From assembly GCA_025360185.1 (NCBI GenBank), contig JANYCR010000200.1:1-34945 (forward strand): 34,945 nt of DNA, given 5' to 3'. Under the pieces are notes generated by a model that was not told the origin of the DNA, did not search any database, and was given only the letters and a program-made list of their open reading frames with translations. Every line of letters starts with the position of its first letter. The first letter of the stretch is position 1. The position numbers and the translations under genes were made by a program. This stretch comes from Leptospiraceae bacterium. Lineage in GTDB: Bacteria; Spirochaetota; Leptospiria; Leptospirales; Leptospiraceae. This document shows positions 25,757 to 34,723 of this stretch, piece by piece.

Positions 25757-27376
25757 ATCAATAAAATCAGCGGTAATGTAGGGGGGCTCAAAAGTAGTCA
25801 ACTACAAAAGTTAAAAAATTTAGGGGATCGAAGACTCAAAGATAATTTATTGATAAGCATGGATATTGCCCGTATCATGGGTGAAATTTCCAGAGATATC
25901 AATAGACAAATCGGAATCTTAATAGATCGAACCGGTCATGTGACTCATGTGATGGTGGGTGATCATAGCTCAATCGAAATTCCGCATTTAGATAGATTGC
26001 GCTCCACCGGGAATCGCCTAAGAGGTCTTAGGCTAATTCATACCCATTTGAATGAAGAAAAACTCAGCGAAGAGGATTTGGCTGACCTAGTTCTTCTGCG
26101 GCTTGACTATATCACTGCCGTTATCCCTGATGAAACGGGAATGCCCAGATACTTCTATTCTGCCCATGCAAATACAGAATCTGATAGCGAAAAGCTCTGG
26201 ATAATTCGAGAAAAAGAATTTCCGGGTCAAATGCAGATGGGATTTTTAGAAGAAGTTCAATCTCTAGAATTCAATTTAGGTAAATACAAAAGTAACCTAA
26301 AAGAAGCATCTGGCAAAAATCGCGCCTTTTTGATTGGGGTTCATCTAAATAATAAAAAACAGCATCGAAGTATCGAAAGCTCAATTCTAGAATTGAAAGA
26401 ACTGTGCAGAACGGCGGAGATTCACGTGGTAGATAGTTTCTATCAGCGGAAAAACTCCTTAGATGCTGCTACTGTAATCGGAACCGGAAAAATTAAAGAG
26501 ATTCTTCTAAAAGCAGTTCAAAAAGAAGTGGAACTCTTAGTTTTTGATTTAGATCTAAGTCCCTCTCAAGCAAAAAAAATTTCTGACTACTGTGATTTAA
26601 AAGTCATAGACCGAACCCAATTGATCCTAGATATTTTTGCCCGAAATGCTAAAAGCCGGGATGGGAAGCTCCAAGTCGAACTTGCTCAGTTAAAGTATCT
26701 CAAAGGCAGATTATCTGAATTAGATGATAATATGTCAAGACTCACAGGAGGAATTGGCGGGCGTGGTCCCGGAGAAACCAAGCTTGAAATTGGAAAACGT
26801 AGAGTAGAAGAAAAAATCTCGCGCTTGGAAAAAGAACTCAAATCCTTAAGGCAGAGACGGGAACTCAATAGAAAAAAGCGAAAGAGAAATGAAATTCCAG
26901 TAGTGGCTATTGTGGGTTATACGAATGCAGGGAAATCCACTTTGCTAAATGTACTCACTAATTCAGATGTAATCGCAGAAAACAAACTATTCGCGACACT
27001 CGATCCAACGACAAGACGAATTCGTTTTCCAGAAGAAAGAGAAATTATTCTTTCAGATACGGTTGGGTTTATTCATGATTTGCCCCCAGATCTCACAAAT
27101 GCATTTAAGGCAACTCTTGAAGAATTGGGAGATGCCGATTTATTATTACATGTAATTGATATTTCTAATCCAATCCACTCCGAGCAAGTACAATCAGTGG
27201 AAAATATTCTATCTTCTTTAGATTTGCAAAATGTAAAGCGAATTAACGTTTATAATAAAATGGACGCAATGGAAGAAGGATTCAAAGTTCCAGACGATGG
27301 GATTGGAATTTCTACAATCAATAAAAATGGGCTAGAAGATCTCCTCGATGAAATAGAGAAAGCATTATGGGAATAA
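25757..27376 (+). CDS. hflX: HflX ribosome-associated GTPase (start codon appears to be ATC)
   Basis: The HflX GTPase can split stalled or hibernating ribosomes and binds the large subunit. Motifs by residue (539 aa from 25757): HflX domain with GTGK (242-245), glycine-rich linker [14 protein letters not shown] (about 331-344), G1 GYTNAGKST (387-395), G3 DTVGF (434-438) and G4 NKMD (500-503). The conserved N-terminal line [16 protein letters not shown] … [11 protein letters not shown] is seen in clostridial and leptospiral HflX, but it lies upstream of the first possible TTG (25850) and ATG (25859). In this frame a TAA lies just before GGA-GTT-ACT-ATC. A perfect AAGGAG (25746-25751) is five bases from that ATC. 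I therefore place the start at ATC 25757; the conventional alternatives would remove conserved residues. The gene overlaps surE by 10 nt. Confidence 0.9.
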   Translation: MNKISGNVGGLKSSQLQKLKNLGDRRLKDNLLISMDIARIMGEISRDINRQIGILIDRTGHVTHVMVGDHSSIEIPHLDRLRSTGNRLRGLRLIHTHLNEEKLSEEDLADLVLLRLDYITAVIPDETGMPRYFYSAHANTESDSEKLWIIREKEFPGQMQMGFLEEVQSLEFNLGKYKSNLKEASGKNRAFLIGVHLNNKKQHRSIESSILELKELCRTAEIHVVDSFYQRKNSLDAATVIGTGKIKEILLKAVQKEVELLVFDLDLSPSQAKKISDYCDLKVIDRTQLILDIFARNAKSRDGKLQVELAQLKYLKGRLSELDDNMSRLTGGIGGRGPGETKLEIGKRRVEEKISRLEKELKSLRQRRELNRKKRKRNEIPVVAIVGYTNAGKSTLLNVLTNSDVIAENKLFATLDPTTRRIRFPEEREIILSDTVGFIHDLPPDLTNAFKATLEELGDADLLLHVIDISNPIHSEQVQSVENILSSLDLQNVKRINVYNKMDAMEEGFKVPDDGIGISTINKNGLEDLLDEIEKALWE

Positions 27377-28044
27377 TCATTACAAACGATGATGGGATTG
27401 ATGCGCCGGGTATACGCGCATTATTCAATGCACTCGATGGAAAAAAGACGATCATTGCTCCACGCGATCATCATTCGGGTTGCGGTCATCAGGTTACTAC
27501 ACATAAACCACTGTCAATTACTCAGAGAAATAAAGAAGAAATTGCCGTGCATGGAACACCAGCCGATTGTAGCAGAATAGGCATTACCTACTTAGAGCCA
27601 GATGCAGACTGGATTATATCAGGTATTAATGCTGGCGGCAACTTGGGAGTAGACTTATATATATCTGGAACTGCTGCCGCTGCAAGAGAAGCTGCAATCC
27701 TGGGCAAAAAAGCAATCGCGATTTCTCACTGGATACGTGAATCAAAACCAATTGATTGGAATCTAGCATCTAAACTAGCACGCAAAGTATTTGCCGATCT
27801 ATTTAGTAAAGCTCTTCCAGAAAAATATTTCTGGAATGTCAATTTGCCTCATGTATTTGCTGGCGAAAATGAGCCTGAGCTTATCTATTGCGAGCCGTCT
27901 ACCGACCCGCTTCCTGTAGTCTTTAGCCGCGAAGGGGATACTTTCCATTATACTGGAGAATACCCAAAACGAAAACGTAAAGTTAACACGGATGTAGATG
28001 TTTGCTTTGGTGGGAATATAGCGATTAGCCTTGTAAGGGTTTAA
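27367..28044 (+). CDS. surE: SurE 5'/3'-nucleotidase
   Basis: A 225-residue protein that removes phosphate from nucleoside 5' and 3' monophosphates, with a divalent-metal active site. The diagnostic features are [10 protein letters not shown] (metal ligands Asp8, Asp9), HHSGCGH (Ser37), GINAGGNLG (Asn92) and [10 protein letters not shown]. The length is slightly shorter than the usual ~250 residues, with a reduced C-terminal arm. It is coupled to hflX by a 10-nt overlap. The next gene begins after a 128-base gap with a palindrome, so the operon probably ends here. Confidence 0.93.
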   Translation: MGIIITNDDGIDAPGIRALFNALDGKKTIIAPRDHHSGCGHQVTTHKPLSITQRNKEEIAVHGTPADCSRIGITYLEPDADWIISGINAGGNLGVDLYISGTAAAAREAAILGKKAIAISHWIRESKPIDWNLASKLARKVFADLFSKALPEKYFWNVNLPHVFAGENEPELIYCEPSTDPLPVVFSREGDTFHYTGEYPKRKRKVNTDVDVCFGGNIAISLVRV

Positions 28045-28159
28045 TTTCTTTGAAATGGCTTTTTATTCTTGTTTTTCTTAAAGAGGGTAAACATTTTTCG
28101 CTTCGACCCAAATATGTAAATGAAATAAAGTTGCATTTAGAAATAGTTAATAAACAATG

Positions 28160-28176
28160 GCATAATTGTATTATGC
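28160..28176. promoter_or_regulatory. 7-3-7 palindrome, candidate Fur/Zur-family operator
   Basis: GCATAAT-TGT-ATTATGC is a perfect inverted repeat whose right half contains the ATG of the first gene of the metal-uptake cluster. The A/T-rich dyad (ATAAT…ATTAT) resembles operators of Fur-family metalloregulators, although their usual spacing is 1 rather than 3. CATAAT (28161-28166) could serve as a -10 box, which would put the transcription start at or next to the ATG (a leaderless mRNA); this is inference, and no matching -35 was found. No Shine-Dalgarno is present before the ATG, in keeping with that idea. Confidence 0.4.
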
Positions 28177-28514
28177 TTTTGAAAATAAAAAAAACCTTTC
28201 GATTTCAAAACTTACTTAAGCTGTTCTTGCTTTATTTTCTATTGCAGACCAGCTTGGGTAATTTGCATAAACATGCAGAATTAAATATTCACTTTCATGC
28301 AGAAAATCTTTTAACTAAAGACCATACAGTAGCGGATGACAAAGATTGTTCGCTCTGCCCTGCACTATTTTCAGCCAGTCATTTTTATCTTTCATCTGGG
28401 ACATTAATCTATTTTTTAAGCACCGTATACCAAAGTTTAAGGTTGGTAAAAAGACCTTTCTATACTTATAACTACCTTGGATCAAACTTCGGACGTGCTC
28501 CACCTTTCATCTAA
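28173..28514 (+). CDS. Small His/Cys-rich membrane protein, DUF2946-like (tentative)
   Basis: A 113-residue protein from the ATG at 28173; the frame stays open to 28050 but the upstream part looks non-coding. An N-terminal hydrophobic helix (LLKLFLLYFLLQTSLGN) leads into a His-rich segment, LHKHAELNIHFHAE, then KDCSLCPALF with a C-x-x-C pair, a second helix, and a C-terminal GRAPP. The order helix, C-x-x-C, helix, RAPP matches the DUF2946 small-protein type often found near metal-transport genes. The His and Cys residues suggest metal binding at the inner membrane. It heads the metal-uptake cluster and carries the palindrome at its start. Confidence 0.6.
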   Translation: MLLKIKKTFRFQNLLKLFLLYFLLQTSLGNLHKHAELNIHFHAENLLTKDHTVADDKDCSLCPALFSASHFYLSSGTLIYFLSTVYQSLRLVKRPFYTYNYLGSNFGRAPPFI

Positions 28515-28631
28515 TTACCTCAGAGCAACAAATAGATAAAGCTAATCACGATTATCCTTATCTAGGATTACAACTTTAATTCACTATAGGCATTCAATAA
28601 GAATGTCATTTTATAACTCAGGAGAAACTAT

Positions 28632-29396
28632 ATGTCAAAGAACATATCTATTATAATATTATTCATCGTCACAATTTCTTTTATCAACTGCGAAGAAAAG
28701 AAAAAAGACAATATAGCAGCAGCCGCGGCAGCTTTTCTTTTAACAAGAGGTAGCTCTTCAGGGGGCTGTGCGTCTGCATCCACAACAGCGATTTCAAATT
28801 CTGCCTTATCGGGAACAACTCCTACTGCAACCCAATATTCAATCAGTGGGTGTGACGCAAACTCTCTGTCTACCATTGGTTTTAGTAGCCAAAGTATAAG
28901 CACTGGGGTTACAGGAACTTCTGCAAACAGTAAACTCGTATCCAATGGAGATTTATTTTCAGGGAGCGACGTTAATATTGAGGTAACTTTTAGCTTAACA
29001 AATTCTAGCGGATACTTAGAAGTAATCGGTCAAGGATCAGGAACTGCCGCAACAGTAGACGGGCCTGCCGTTCGTATTAACTCTTCTACAACACAGGCTC
29101 GAGGAACAGGAAGTTCTACACTTACAACAATCAATAGTCAGTCTACTTCGGTTGGATCAACTGTAACCTACTGTATTGACTTTCACAATGAAAGTCCAAA
29201 TTTACATACCGTTTTTTGGCCTACAGCTTGTACGGCAATATCCACAGCTGATAGAAACAGTTATACAAGCAGAGAAGCATCAGTCACTTCTACTTTTCCT
29301 GGAAAACGTGTAGGGTTCATTTTAAACAATGCAACCTTACAAAGTTTTACAGTCAGAACTAGAATTGGAATTGCAACCAACCTACTAAATTTTTAG
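28632..29396 (+). CDS. Ser/Thr-rich lipoprotein of the metal-uptake cluster
   Basis: A 254-residue protein with AGGAG upstream of the ATG. Leader MSKNISIIILFIVTISFINC gives a lipobox at Cys20 (Ile-Asn-Cys). A short poly-Ala stretch (IAAAAAAFLL) and a GSSSGGC turn follow. The mature domain is low in charge and rich in Ser, Thr, Gly and Asn, with regular beta-strand-like alternation (SGYLEVIGQGSGTAATVDG). It has a further Cys pair (TYCIDF … TACTAI). No family is recognised. Its position between the small His-rich protein and the outer-membrane barrel suggests a part in surface metal capture, but that is inferred only from context. Confidence 0.72.
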   Translation: MSKNISIIILFIVTISFINCEEKKKDNIAAAAAAFLLTRGSSSGGCASASTTAISNSALSGTTPTATQYSISGCDANSLSTIGFSSQSISTGVTGTSANSKLVSNGDLFSGSDVNIEVTFSLTNSSGYLEVIGQGSGTAATVDGPAVRINSSTTQARGTGSSTLTTINSQSTSVGSTVTYCIDFHNESPNLHTVFWPTACTAISTADRNSYTSREASVTSTFPGKRVGFILNNATLQSFTVRTRIGIATNLLNF

Positions 29397-29403
29397 TTTG
29401 AAA

Positions 29404-31098
29404 ATGAAAAATCAAATATACAATTTGGGTAAATCCTCCTTAGCCGGAGGATTTATTTTCTTTTTCTTACATGGAATTAGCCCTTTGTTATCTCAGGATG
29501 TAGCAATTTCCTCTAATCATAAAGAAAAAGTTGAAAGACTATTTGAACATGACCATGATCACCATGGTGGAAAAAACCGTCTTCCTATGTTCACAATTCC
29601 CTTAAATAAATTCACAAGCGATAAAAAAAAACAAGAAGAAAATGCCTCAAAAGAAGACGAAAAATATAAAAAACTATTAGATAGAATTATCAAACTCGAA
29701 GCTCAGCTTGCACAAAAAGAGAAAAAAGCGGATAAGACAGATTCTTCCACACAAGAAGATTGGGAATTACAATTAGAAAAAGATTTAGAAACCCAAAAAA
29801 ATATTAGTGAAAAACAAAAAGGACAGCAAGACTCAACTGGAACGGATAACACAAATAATCCAGAAGAATGGGAAGAACAACTAGAGAGAGAACTAAGGCA
29901 ACAAAAATTACAGGCTAAAAAATCGCAAAACTCACGAAACACAAACTCTCCCACAGTTCAAAACCCACTTACATCAAATCAGAATGCACAAAACCTAATG
30001 ATGGATATCAATGCAGCAGTAGATATGGTCGGACAGTGGGATAAAAACAAGCCGAGAACAACTGCAAATAGTTTCGACATTCGAGAAGCAGAATTCGGAT
30101 TTAATGCTGCTGTCGATCAAGTAATGCGTGGCACTTTATTAATTGCGGCTCACAATGAGGATGGAAAATATTTTTTCGAAATTCATGAGGCTAAAGCACA
30201 GTTTCCGTTCCTATTTAAAAATGTATCTGCAACGGTTGGAAGAATGTTTTTAGACCAGGGGCGACTCAACCGTATCCACAGACATGACCGTCCCTTTACA
30301 CAGGCTCCAATTGTTCACAGAAAGCTTATGGGGGAAGAGGCAAATCAAGATACCGGTGCGGAGTTAAGTATTCTTTTACCCTGGATGAAAATAAACCAGG
30401 AACTTGTACTCGGAGCAACGAATGGTAGAGTTTGGGGGCATTCTCATAATGAAGGTCCACCCAAAAACAATCCAATGTTTTATGCGCATTTGAAAAATTT
30501 TTACTATATCGGAAATAACTGGGGAACGCAATTTGGTTTTACTGGCATACGTTATGAGCCAGATCAAAATACAAAGACTGTCAGAAACCAATACGGAATA
30601 GATATTGTATTAAAATGGAATCGTTCTTTTCTTAGGTCGTTTATGTTCATGGCAGAATTTTGGTTAAGAGAAACAGAATTTCCATATGAAAGATTGAAAA
30701 ATAATAAACCTGAGATGGATAGACAATACGGATACTATGCATTTGCCGATTACCAGTATCATCAGCAGTGGCATGTAGGTTTTAGATACGATTACTTTTC
30801 TGTCACAAGCCTCAGGGATAAATATGGATACCGAGCACCTAATGCAGAAATTGCCTACACACCGCAAATTACATACAAGCCTTCTGAATTTTCCTTTATC
30901 AGGGCATCTTTTGAAAGACGTTTTACAAAAGACTTTACAATAGAGTCAAATAAAATTGACTTTAGACCAGTAGAAGATCAACTTAGAGACTTTTATCAAA
31001 ACCAAGGAGCAAACAAGACTTCTCCGACAGTGGTGAGTTACCAGTTCTATATTCAATGTACATTTATATTAGGGTCACATCCGCCACATGTATATTAA
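29404..31098 (+). CDS. Outer-membrane barrel protein with His-rich N-terminus and coiled coil
   Basis: A 564-residue protein; I choose ATG 29404, two codons after an in-frame TTG. A leader ending near LLSQD is followed by a His/Asp-rich segment, FEHDHDHHGGKN, well suited to binding zinc or a like metal. Residues about 70-190 are charged coiled coil containing a duplicated unit (EDWELQLEKDLETQK and EEWEEQLERELRQQK). From about 200 on, alternating aromatic strands and turns (FDIREAEFGFNAAVDQVMRG, WHVGFRYDYFSVTSLRDKYG, FIRASFERRFT) and an aromatic last residue (…HPPHVY) indicate a beta-barrel. The arrangement suggests a trimeric or coiled-coil-anchored porin. It sits directly before a metal ABC transporter, so it probably serves as the outer-membrane entry of that system. 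Confidence 0.72.
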   Translation: MKNQIYNLGKSSLAGGFIFFFLHGISPLLSQDVAISSNHKEKVERLFEHDHDHHGGKNRLPMFTIPLNKFTSDKKKQEENASKEDEKYKKLLDRIIKLEAQLAQKEKKADKTDSSTQEDWELQLEKDLETQKNISEKQKGQQDSTGTDNTNNPEEWEEQLERELRQQKLQAKKSQNSRNTNSPTVQNPLTSNQNAQNLMMDINAAVDMVGQWDKNKPRTTANSFDIREAEFGFNAAVDQVMRGTLLIAAHNEDGKYFFEIHEAKAQFPFLFKNVSATVGRMFLDQGRLNRIHRHDRPFTQAPIVHRKLMGEEANQDTGAELSILLPWMKINQELVLGATNGRVWGHSHNEGPPKNNPMFYAHLKNFYYIGNNWGTQFGFTGIRYEPDQNTKTVRNQYGIDIVLKWNRSFLRSFMFMAEFWLRETEFPYERLKNNKPEMDRQYGYYAFADYQYHQQWHVGFRYDYFSVTSLRDKYGYRAPNAEIAYTPQITYKPSEFSFIRASFERRFTKDFTIESNKIDFRPVEDQLRDFYQNQGANKTSPTVVSYQFYIQCTFILGSHPPHVY

Positions 31099-31161
31099 AC
31101 AAAAAGTTATGGCAATTAAAACAACATTTACAAAAACTAAATTCGACAGGATACCAGCTAT

Positions 31162-32100
31162 ATGATGAAAAAAATTATTAAATTTATTACAATTTACTCT
31201 TTATTAACCGCTTTCAATTTAAGCGCAAACACCAATGTAATCACAACTGTTACTGATCTTCGCTATATAGCAGAGCAAGTAGGTAAAGATAAAATTAAAG
31301 TTGAGTCTATGATTCGCGGGTTCGACGATCCTCATTTCGTAATGACCAGACCGGATTTCCTTGTTAAATTAAGTGAGGCAGATGTCTTTTGCCAGGTGGG
31401 TCTTGACTTAGAAATTGGTTGGGCACCTCTTTTACTACAGCAATCAAGAAATATTAAAATTCAGAAAGGACAGAATGGTTTCTGCGATGGTTCCGTTGGA
31501 ATTAACATATTGGGAAAGCCAACAGTCCAGGTTGATAGGTCGATGGGTGATATGCATATCTTCGGAAATCCACATTATATTTCTGATCCGGTGAATGCTA
31601 TTCAAGTGGCTAACAACATTATGTCGGCATTGCAGAGAGTCGATCCAGAGAATAATGATTTTTACCAGCAAAACTATGAAGAGTTTAGAGAGAGACTTGT
31701 GAAACTCACCAAGGAAGAAATGAAAGCATTTCAACCATATTTTGGATCTAAGGTGGCTGTCTTTCATGATGAGTTTATGTATCTCGCCAATCGATTTAAG
31801 TTTAATGCTAATTTAACTCTAGAGGAGCGACCTGGAATTCCGCCATCTAGTCGTTACCTCGAACAAGTCATTAAAAACATGAGAGCAAATAATATAAAAG
31901 TAATTTTAATATCTCCTGTGAATAATCCACAGTTTGCGGAGTATGTTTCTAGCCAGGTTCCTGGAAGTCAAGTAGTCATCATGCCTACTTCCGTTGGTGC
32001 TTTACCTGAAATAAAAACTTACGAAGACTCGATTAGGATTGGTCTAAAAAAAATTAAGGACGCATTAGAAAAAACAAAGACCGTTGGCGGAAAAAAATAA
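31162..32100 (+). CDS. Metal ABC transporter substrate-binding protein (ZnuA/cluster A-I)
   Basis: A 312-residue protein with a signal peptide (MMKKIIKFITIYSLLTAFNL, cleavage near SANT). It carries the cluster A-I signature: NVITTVTDLRYIAEQVG at the start, DDPHFV with ligand His58, GNPHYI with His138, and FHDEF with His202. The second-lobe line is NLTLEERPGIPPSSRYLEQV. The long His/Asp-rich loop typical of ZnuA is only partly present (HIFGNPHY), so zinc or manganese cannot be told apart. The His-rich neighbours make zinc more likely. It is followed after 3 nt by the ATPase gene and is clearly the first part of an ABC set. Confidence 0.85.
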   Translation: MMKKIIKFITIYSLLTAFNLSANTNVITTVTDLRYIAEQVGKDKIKVESMIRGFDDPHFVMTRPDFLVKLSEADVFCQVGLDLEIGWAPLLLQQSRNIKIQKGQNGFCDGSVGINILGKPTVQVDRSMGDMHIFGNPHYISDPVNAIQVANNIMSALQRVDPENNDFYQQNYEEFRERLVKLTKEEMKAFQPYFGSKVAVFHDEFMYLANRFKFNANLTLEERPGIPPSSRYLEQVIKNMRANNIKVILISPVNNPQFAEYVSSQVPGSQVVIMPTSVGALPEIKTYEDSIRIGLKKIKDALEKTKTVGGKK

Positions 32101-32103
32101 TAT

Positions 32104-32745
32104 ATGAATTATGCGTTTGAAACTAAAAATCTATGCATTGGTTTTGATCCCCGTTACCCAATTCTAAACGAAATAAATCTAACGCTAAATCAGGGTGATT
32201 TTGCTTGTCTGCTTGGTTCAAACGGCAGCGGCAAAAGCACATTTGTCCGGACTATTTCCGGCATCATTCCAAAATGTTGCGGAGATTATACTATTGGGGC
32301 TAATATTACTATATCCATGGTTCCCCAATTCAAGAAAATGCAATTCCAATACCCACTTACTGTAAAAGAAGTTTTGCTTCTATCTGAAAAATTTTCTTTA
32401 TTTCACAAAAAAAATTTTACGGAAACACAATTATCACTCATCAAACGAATTGGAATAGAGTCAATCTTGCCGTTACTCGTTAGAGAATGCAGTGGCGGAC
32501 AATTACAAAAAGTGTTAATAGCGAGATCTTTAATCTCCGAGGCTAATCTGATTTTTCTAGACGAACCAATGGATGCACTCGACTCAGACTCGAAAGGCAT
32601 TGTTACAGAAATTTTAAAAACAGAAATCAAAGAGAAAAATAAAACTATTTTTATTATCACCCACCATATTGAGAAAAATTGGCTCTCAGAATTCAATCGA
32701 AAATTTTCAGTCGACGGTTTGCATATCAAGGAGCTTAAAAAATGA
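32104..32745 (+). CDS. Metal ABC transporter ATP-binding protein
   Basis: A 213-residue ATPase with a complete set of motifs: Walker A GSNGSGKST (38-46), signature CSGGQLQK (129-136), Walker B LIFLDEP (149-155) and H-loop His187 in ITHH. It drives import of the metal delivered by the binding protein. It is shorter than most ZnuC proteins (about 250 aa) and lacks the C-terminal extension that can bind regulators. It overlaps the permease gene by 4 nt (ATGA), so translation is coupled. Confidence 0.9.
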   Translation: MNYAFETKNLCIGFDPRYPILNEINLTLNQGDFACLLGSNGSGKSTFVRTISGIIPKCCGDYTIGANITISMVPQFKKMQFQYPLTVKEVLLLSEKFSLFHKKNFTETQLSLIKRIGIESILPLLVRECSGGQLQKVLIARSLISEANLIFLDEPMDALDSDSKGIVTEILKTEIKEKNKTIFIITHHIEKNWLSEFNRKFSVDGLHIKELKK

Positions 32746-33569
32746 ATGAAATATGGAATACGTTTCAATTCTTCCTTCCACAAATATTACTAGGAACAAT
32801 TCTAGGCGGACTAATATCCTGTTTAGGGGTAATCATTGTTTTGCGTAAAATGGCATTTTTTGGAATTACACTTTCTCAGGTTGTATCATCCTCTGTAGCA
32901 GTAAGTTTATTTTTAGGGATTCATGGGGATATTTTCATTTTACTTCTCTCGTGTCTATTTTTAATTCCTCTCATCATGCTCTATAGAACAAATGATTCTT
33001 CAGGTGATACAATTCTTGGAATTGTATTCGTAAGTTTCACAGCGTTTTCCCAATTACTCCTAAACCTAGGCGGAAATGTAAAAAATCATTTAATGGCTGC
33101 CTACTTTGGAGATATACTCACTTCACAGGTAAGACTGAATTATACGCTAATTTTTATTTTAAGTTTCAGCATTTTACTTTTTATTTTTATGTATAAAAGA
33201 ATTTTATTTCTATCCTTCGATGAAAATGAATTTATAGTAAGAAAACTTTCTCCGCAGCTAACAGAGATTAGCTTTTATTTCATTATGACTGTAGCAATTT
33301 CTATTAGTGTTAATTTACTTGGTTCTTTTTATAGCATTGCTCATTTATTAATACCAGTTTACATAGGACTATTTTTCGCACGGAGCATGAGTTTTCTATT
33401 TACCTTCTCAATCCTTTTTAGTGTAGCTTCTACCCTGTTTGGATTTATGATTTCACTAAAAGGTTTTTCCTATAACGGGGAAATAATCTATCTCCCTACT
33501 TCGAGTGCGATTGTAGTTCTAATGAGTTTTATTGGGTTTGGAATTTTACTTTATAAAAAAATTCGGTAG
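32742..33569 (+). CDS. Metal ABC transporter permease (ZnuB/MntB-like)
   Basis: A 275-residue membrane protein with about eight hydrophobic segments, ending in a cytoplasmic KKIR. Its first region, LLGTILGGLISCLGVIIVLR, followed by MAFFGITLSQVVSSSVAVSL, is the conserved opening of cluster A-I permeases (R-x-x-A-F-x-G-x-x-x-S). It forms the channel with the ATPase encoded upstream. Its presence completes a three-part importer and, together with the upstream barrel, lipoprotein and small protein, a six-gene cluster. Confidence 0.88.
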   Translation: MNEIWNTFQFFLPQILLGTILGGLISCLGVIIVLRKMAFFGITLSQVVSSSVAVSLFLGIHGDIFILLLSCLFLIPLIMLYRTNDSSGDTILGIVFVSFTAFSQLLLNLGGNVKNHLMAAYFGDILTSQVRLNYTLIFILSFSILLFIFMYKRILFLSFDENEFIVRKLSPQLTEISFYFIMTVAISISVNLLGSFYSIAHLLIPVYIGLFFARSMSFLFTFSILFSVASTLFGFMISLKGFSYNGEIIYLPTSSAIVVLMSFIGFGILLYKKIR

Positions 33570-33653
33570 AGAAATATTCTGGCTTTAAATCGGAAATGAC
33601 TTTTTACATAAGTCTAAAAACCTGACTTTGAATAATCTACACGAGGAATTTTT

Positions 33654-34709
33654 TTGAAACTATTACTAATTCTATTATCTCTAATTTTAATTTCTTGTGA
33701 TAAAAATCGCAAAGAAGATTCTCCGCAAACATCGAGAAAAGAAAATTTCATCATCAAAGAATACGATGAGCTTCCGGTCAAACGCGGATTATACGCTGAT
33801 CACTACCCTACTTCCAACGAAAGAAGAATTGATTTATTTATGAAGCATATCGACTCTATCGGTGGTTGCTATGTCGGAGTTGGAACAGATCAAAATCTAA
33901 GTTTTATCGCGAAGGCAAAATCAGAATTTGCGTGGCTAATGGACTTTGACCCCGTCATCGTTCGAGTCAATAAAATCCATATTCTATTTCTACAACTTGC
34001 TCCTGATTATGCTGAATTCAAGAGACTCTGGATTAGAAAAAACAAAAAAGAATCCTTCGAGCTTGTCAAAACTCATTTAGAAAAAGAACTCGACTTCGAA
34101 ATCATCAAGCAAGCATGGGAGACAGCTCATCAAAATTATTCAGGTGTCACTGAAAGGCTAAATGAAATTGAATACATGAATAAAACATTTGGACTTGTAA
34201 CTTTTTCCAATAGTCCGGAAGAATATTCTTATGTGCGCACAATGGCTAAAGAAGGAAGATTACAGGCGTTAAACGGGGATCTCATGGGCACAAAATCTAT
34301 GTTATCCGTAGCTTCTGCTGCCACCAAAATGAATTGTCCAATTCGGATTCTTTACATGTCTAATGCAGAGGAATATTTCCGTTATCCTGAAAATTTCCGA
34401 AAGAACTTACTATCCCTTCCGGTTGATTCCAAAAGTCTAGTAATTCGAACTATGACCTCCGGAACTAAGGCTACTTTTGGTTACCCAGAAGGAGAGAAAT
34501 ATCCTGATACCTACCCGTTTCACTATAACCTACAGCCAATGGAAAACTTAAAACTCTGGATGAACTTCCGGGCTTATATTTCTACAGTCGCTATGCTCCA
34601 AAAAAGAACCACATTAGAGAAAGGCTTTTCTATATTAACCGCAACTCCGCAGGAATCGGACTTCGTAGAAACAGGGGATATAGTAACAAAGCCACCTGGT
34701 AAGTGGTAA
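33654..34709 (+). CDS. Conserved lipoprotein (LIC_10091-like, tentative)
   Basis: A 351-residue protein starting with TTG; GAGGAA at 33643-33648 is five bases upstream and decides the start. Leader MKLLLILLSLILISC has its lipobox at Cys15. The mature protein carries a striking conserved pattern: GGCYVGVGTDQNLSFIAKAK, WLMDFDPVIVRVN, later EEYSYVRTMAKEGR, LNGDLMGTKS and ILYMSNAEEYF. I recall this from a conserved family in Leptospira and other bacteria (called LIC_10091 family in some annotations). Its G-V-G-T-D-Q-N and D-F-D elements recall a nucleotide- or SAM-binding fold, but no activity is known to me. It is convergent with the gene at the right edge. Confidence 0.7.
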   Translation: MKLLLILLSLILISCDKNRKEDSPQTSRKENFIIKEYDELPVKRGLYADHYPTSNERRIDLFMKHIDSIGGCYVGVGTDQNLSFIAKAKSEFAWLMDFDPVIVRVNKIHILFLQLAPDYAEFKRLWIRKNKKESFELVKTHLEKELDFEIIKQAWETAHQNYSGVTERLNEIEYMNKTFGLVTFSNSPEEYSYVRTMAKEGRLQALNGDLMGTKSMLSVASAATKMNCPIRILYMSNAEEYFRYPENFRKNLLSLPVDSKSLVIRTMTSGTKATFGYPEGEKYPDTYPFHYNLQPMENLKLWMNFRAYISTVAMLQKRTTLEKGFSILTATPQESDFVETGDIVTKPPGKW

Positions 34710-34723
34710 ATCTCTTAAAAGTG

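Noticed and set aside
28050-28172. Longer version of the small His/Cys-rich protein
   Set aside because: The added 41 residues begin at a non-preferred codon, lack a ribosome site and do not look like a leader; the ATG at 28173 gives a normal membrane helix.
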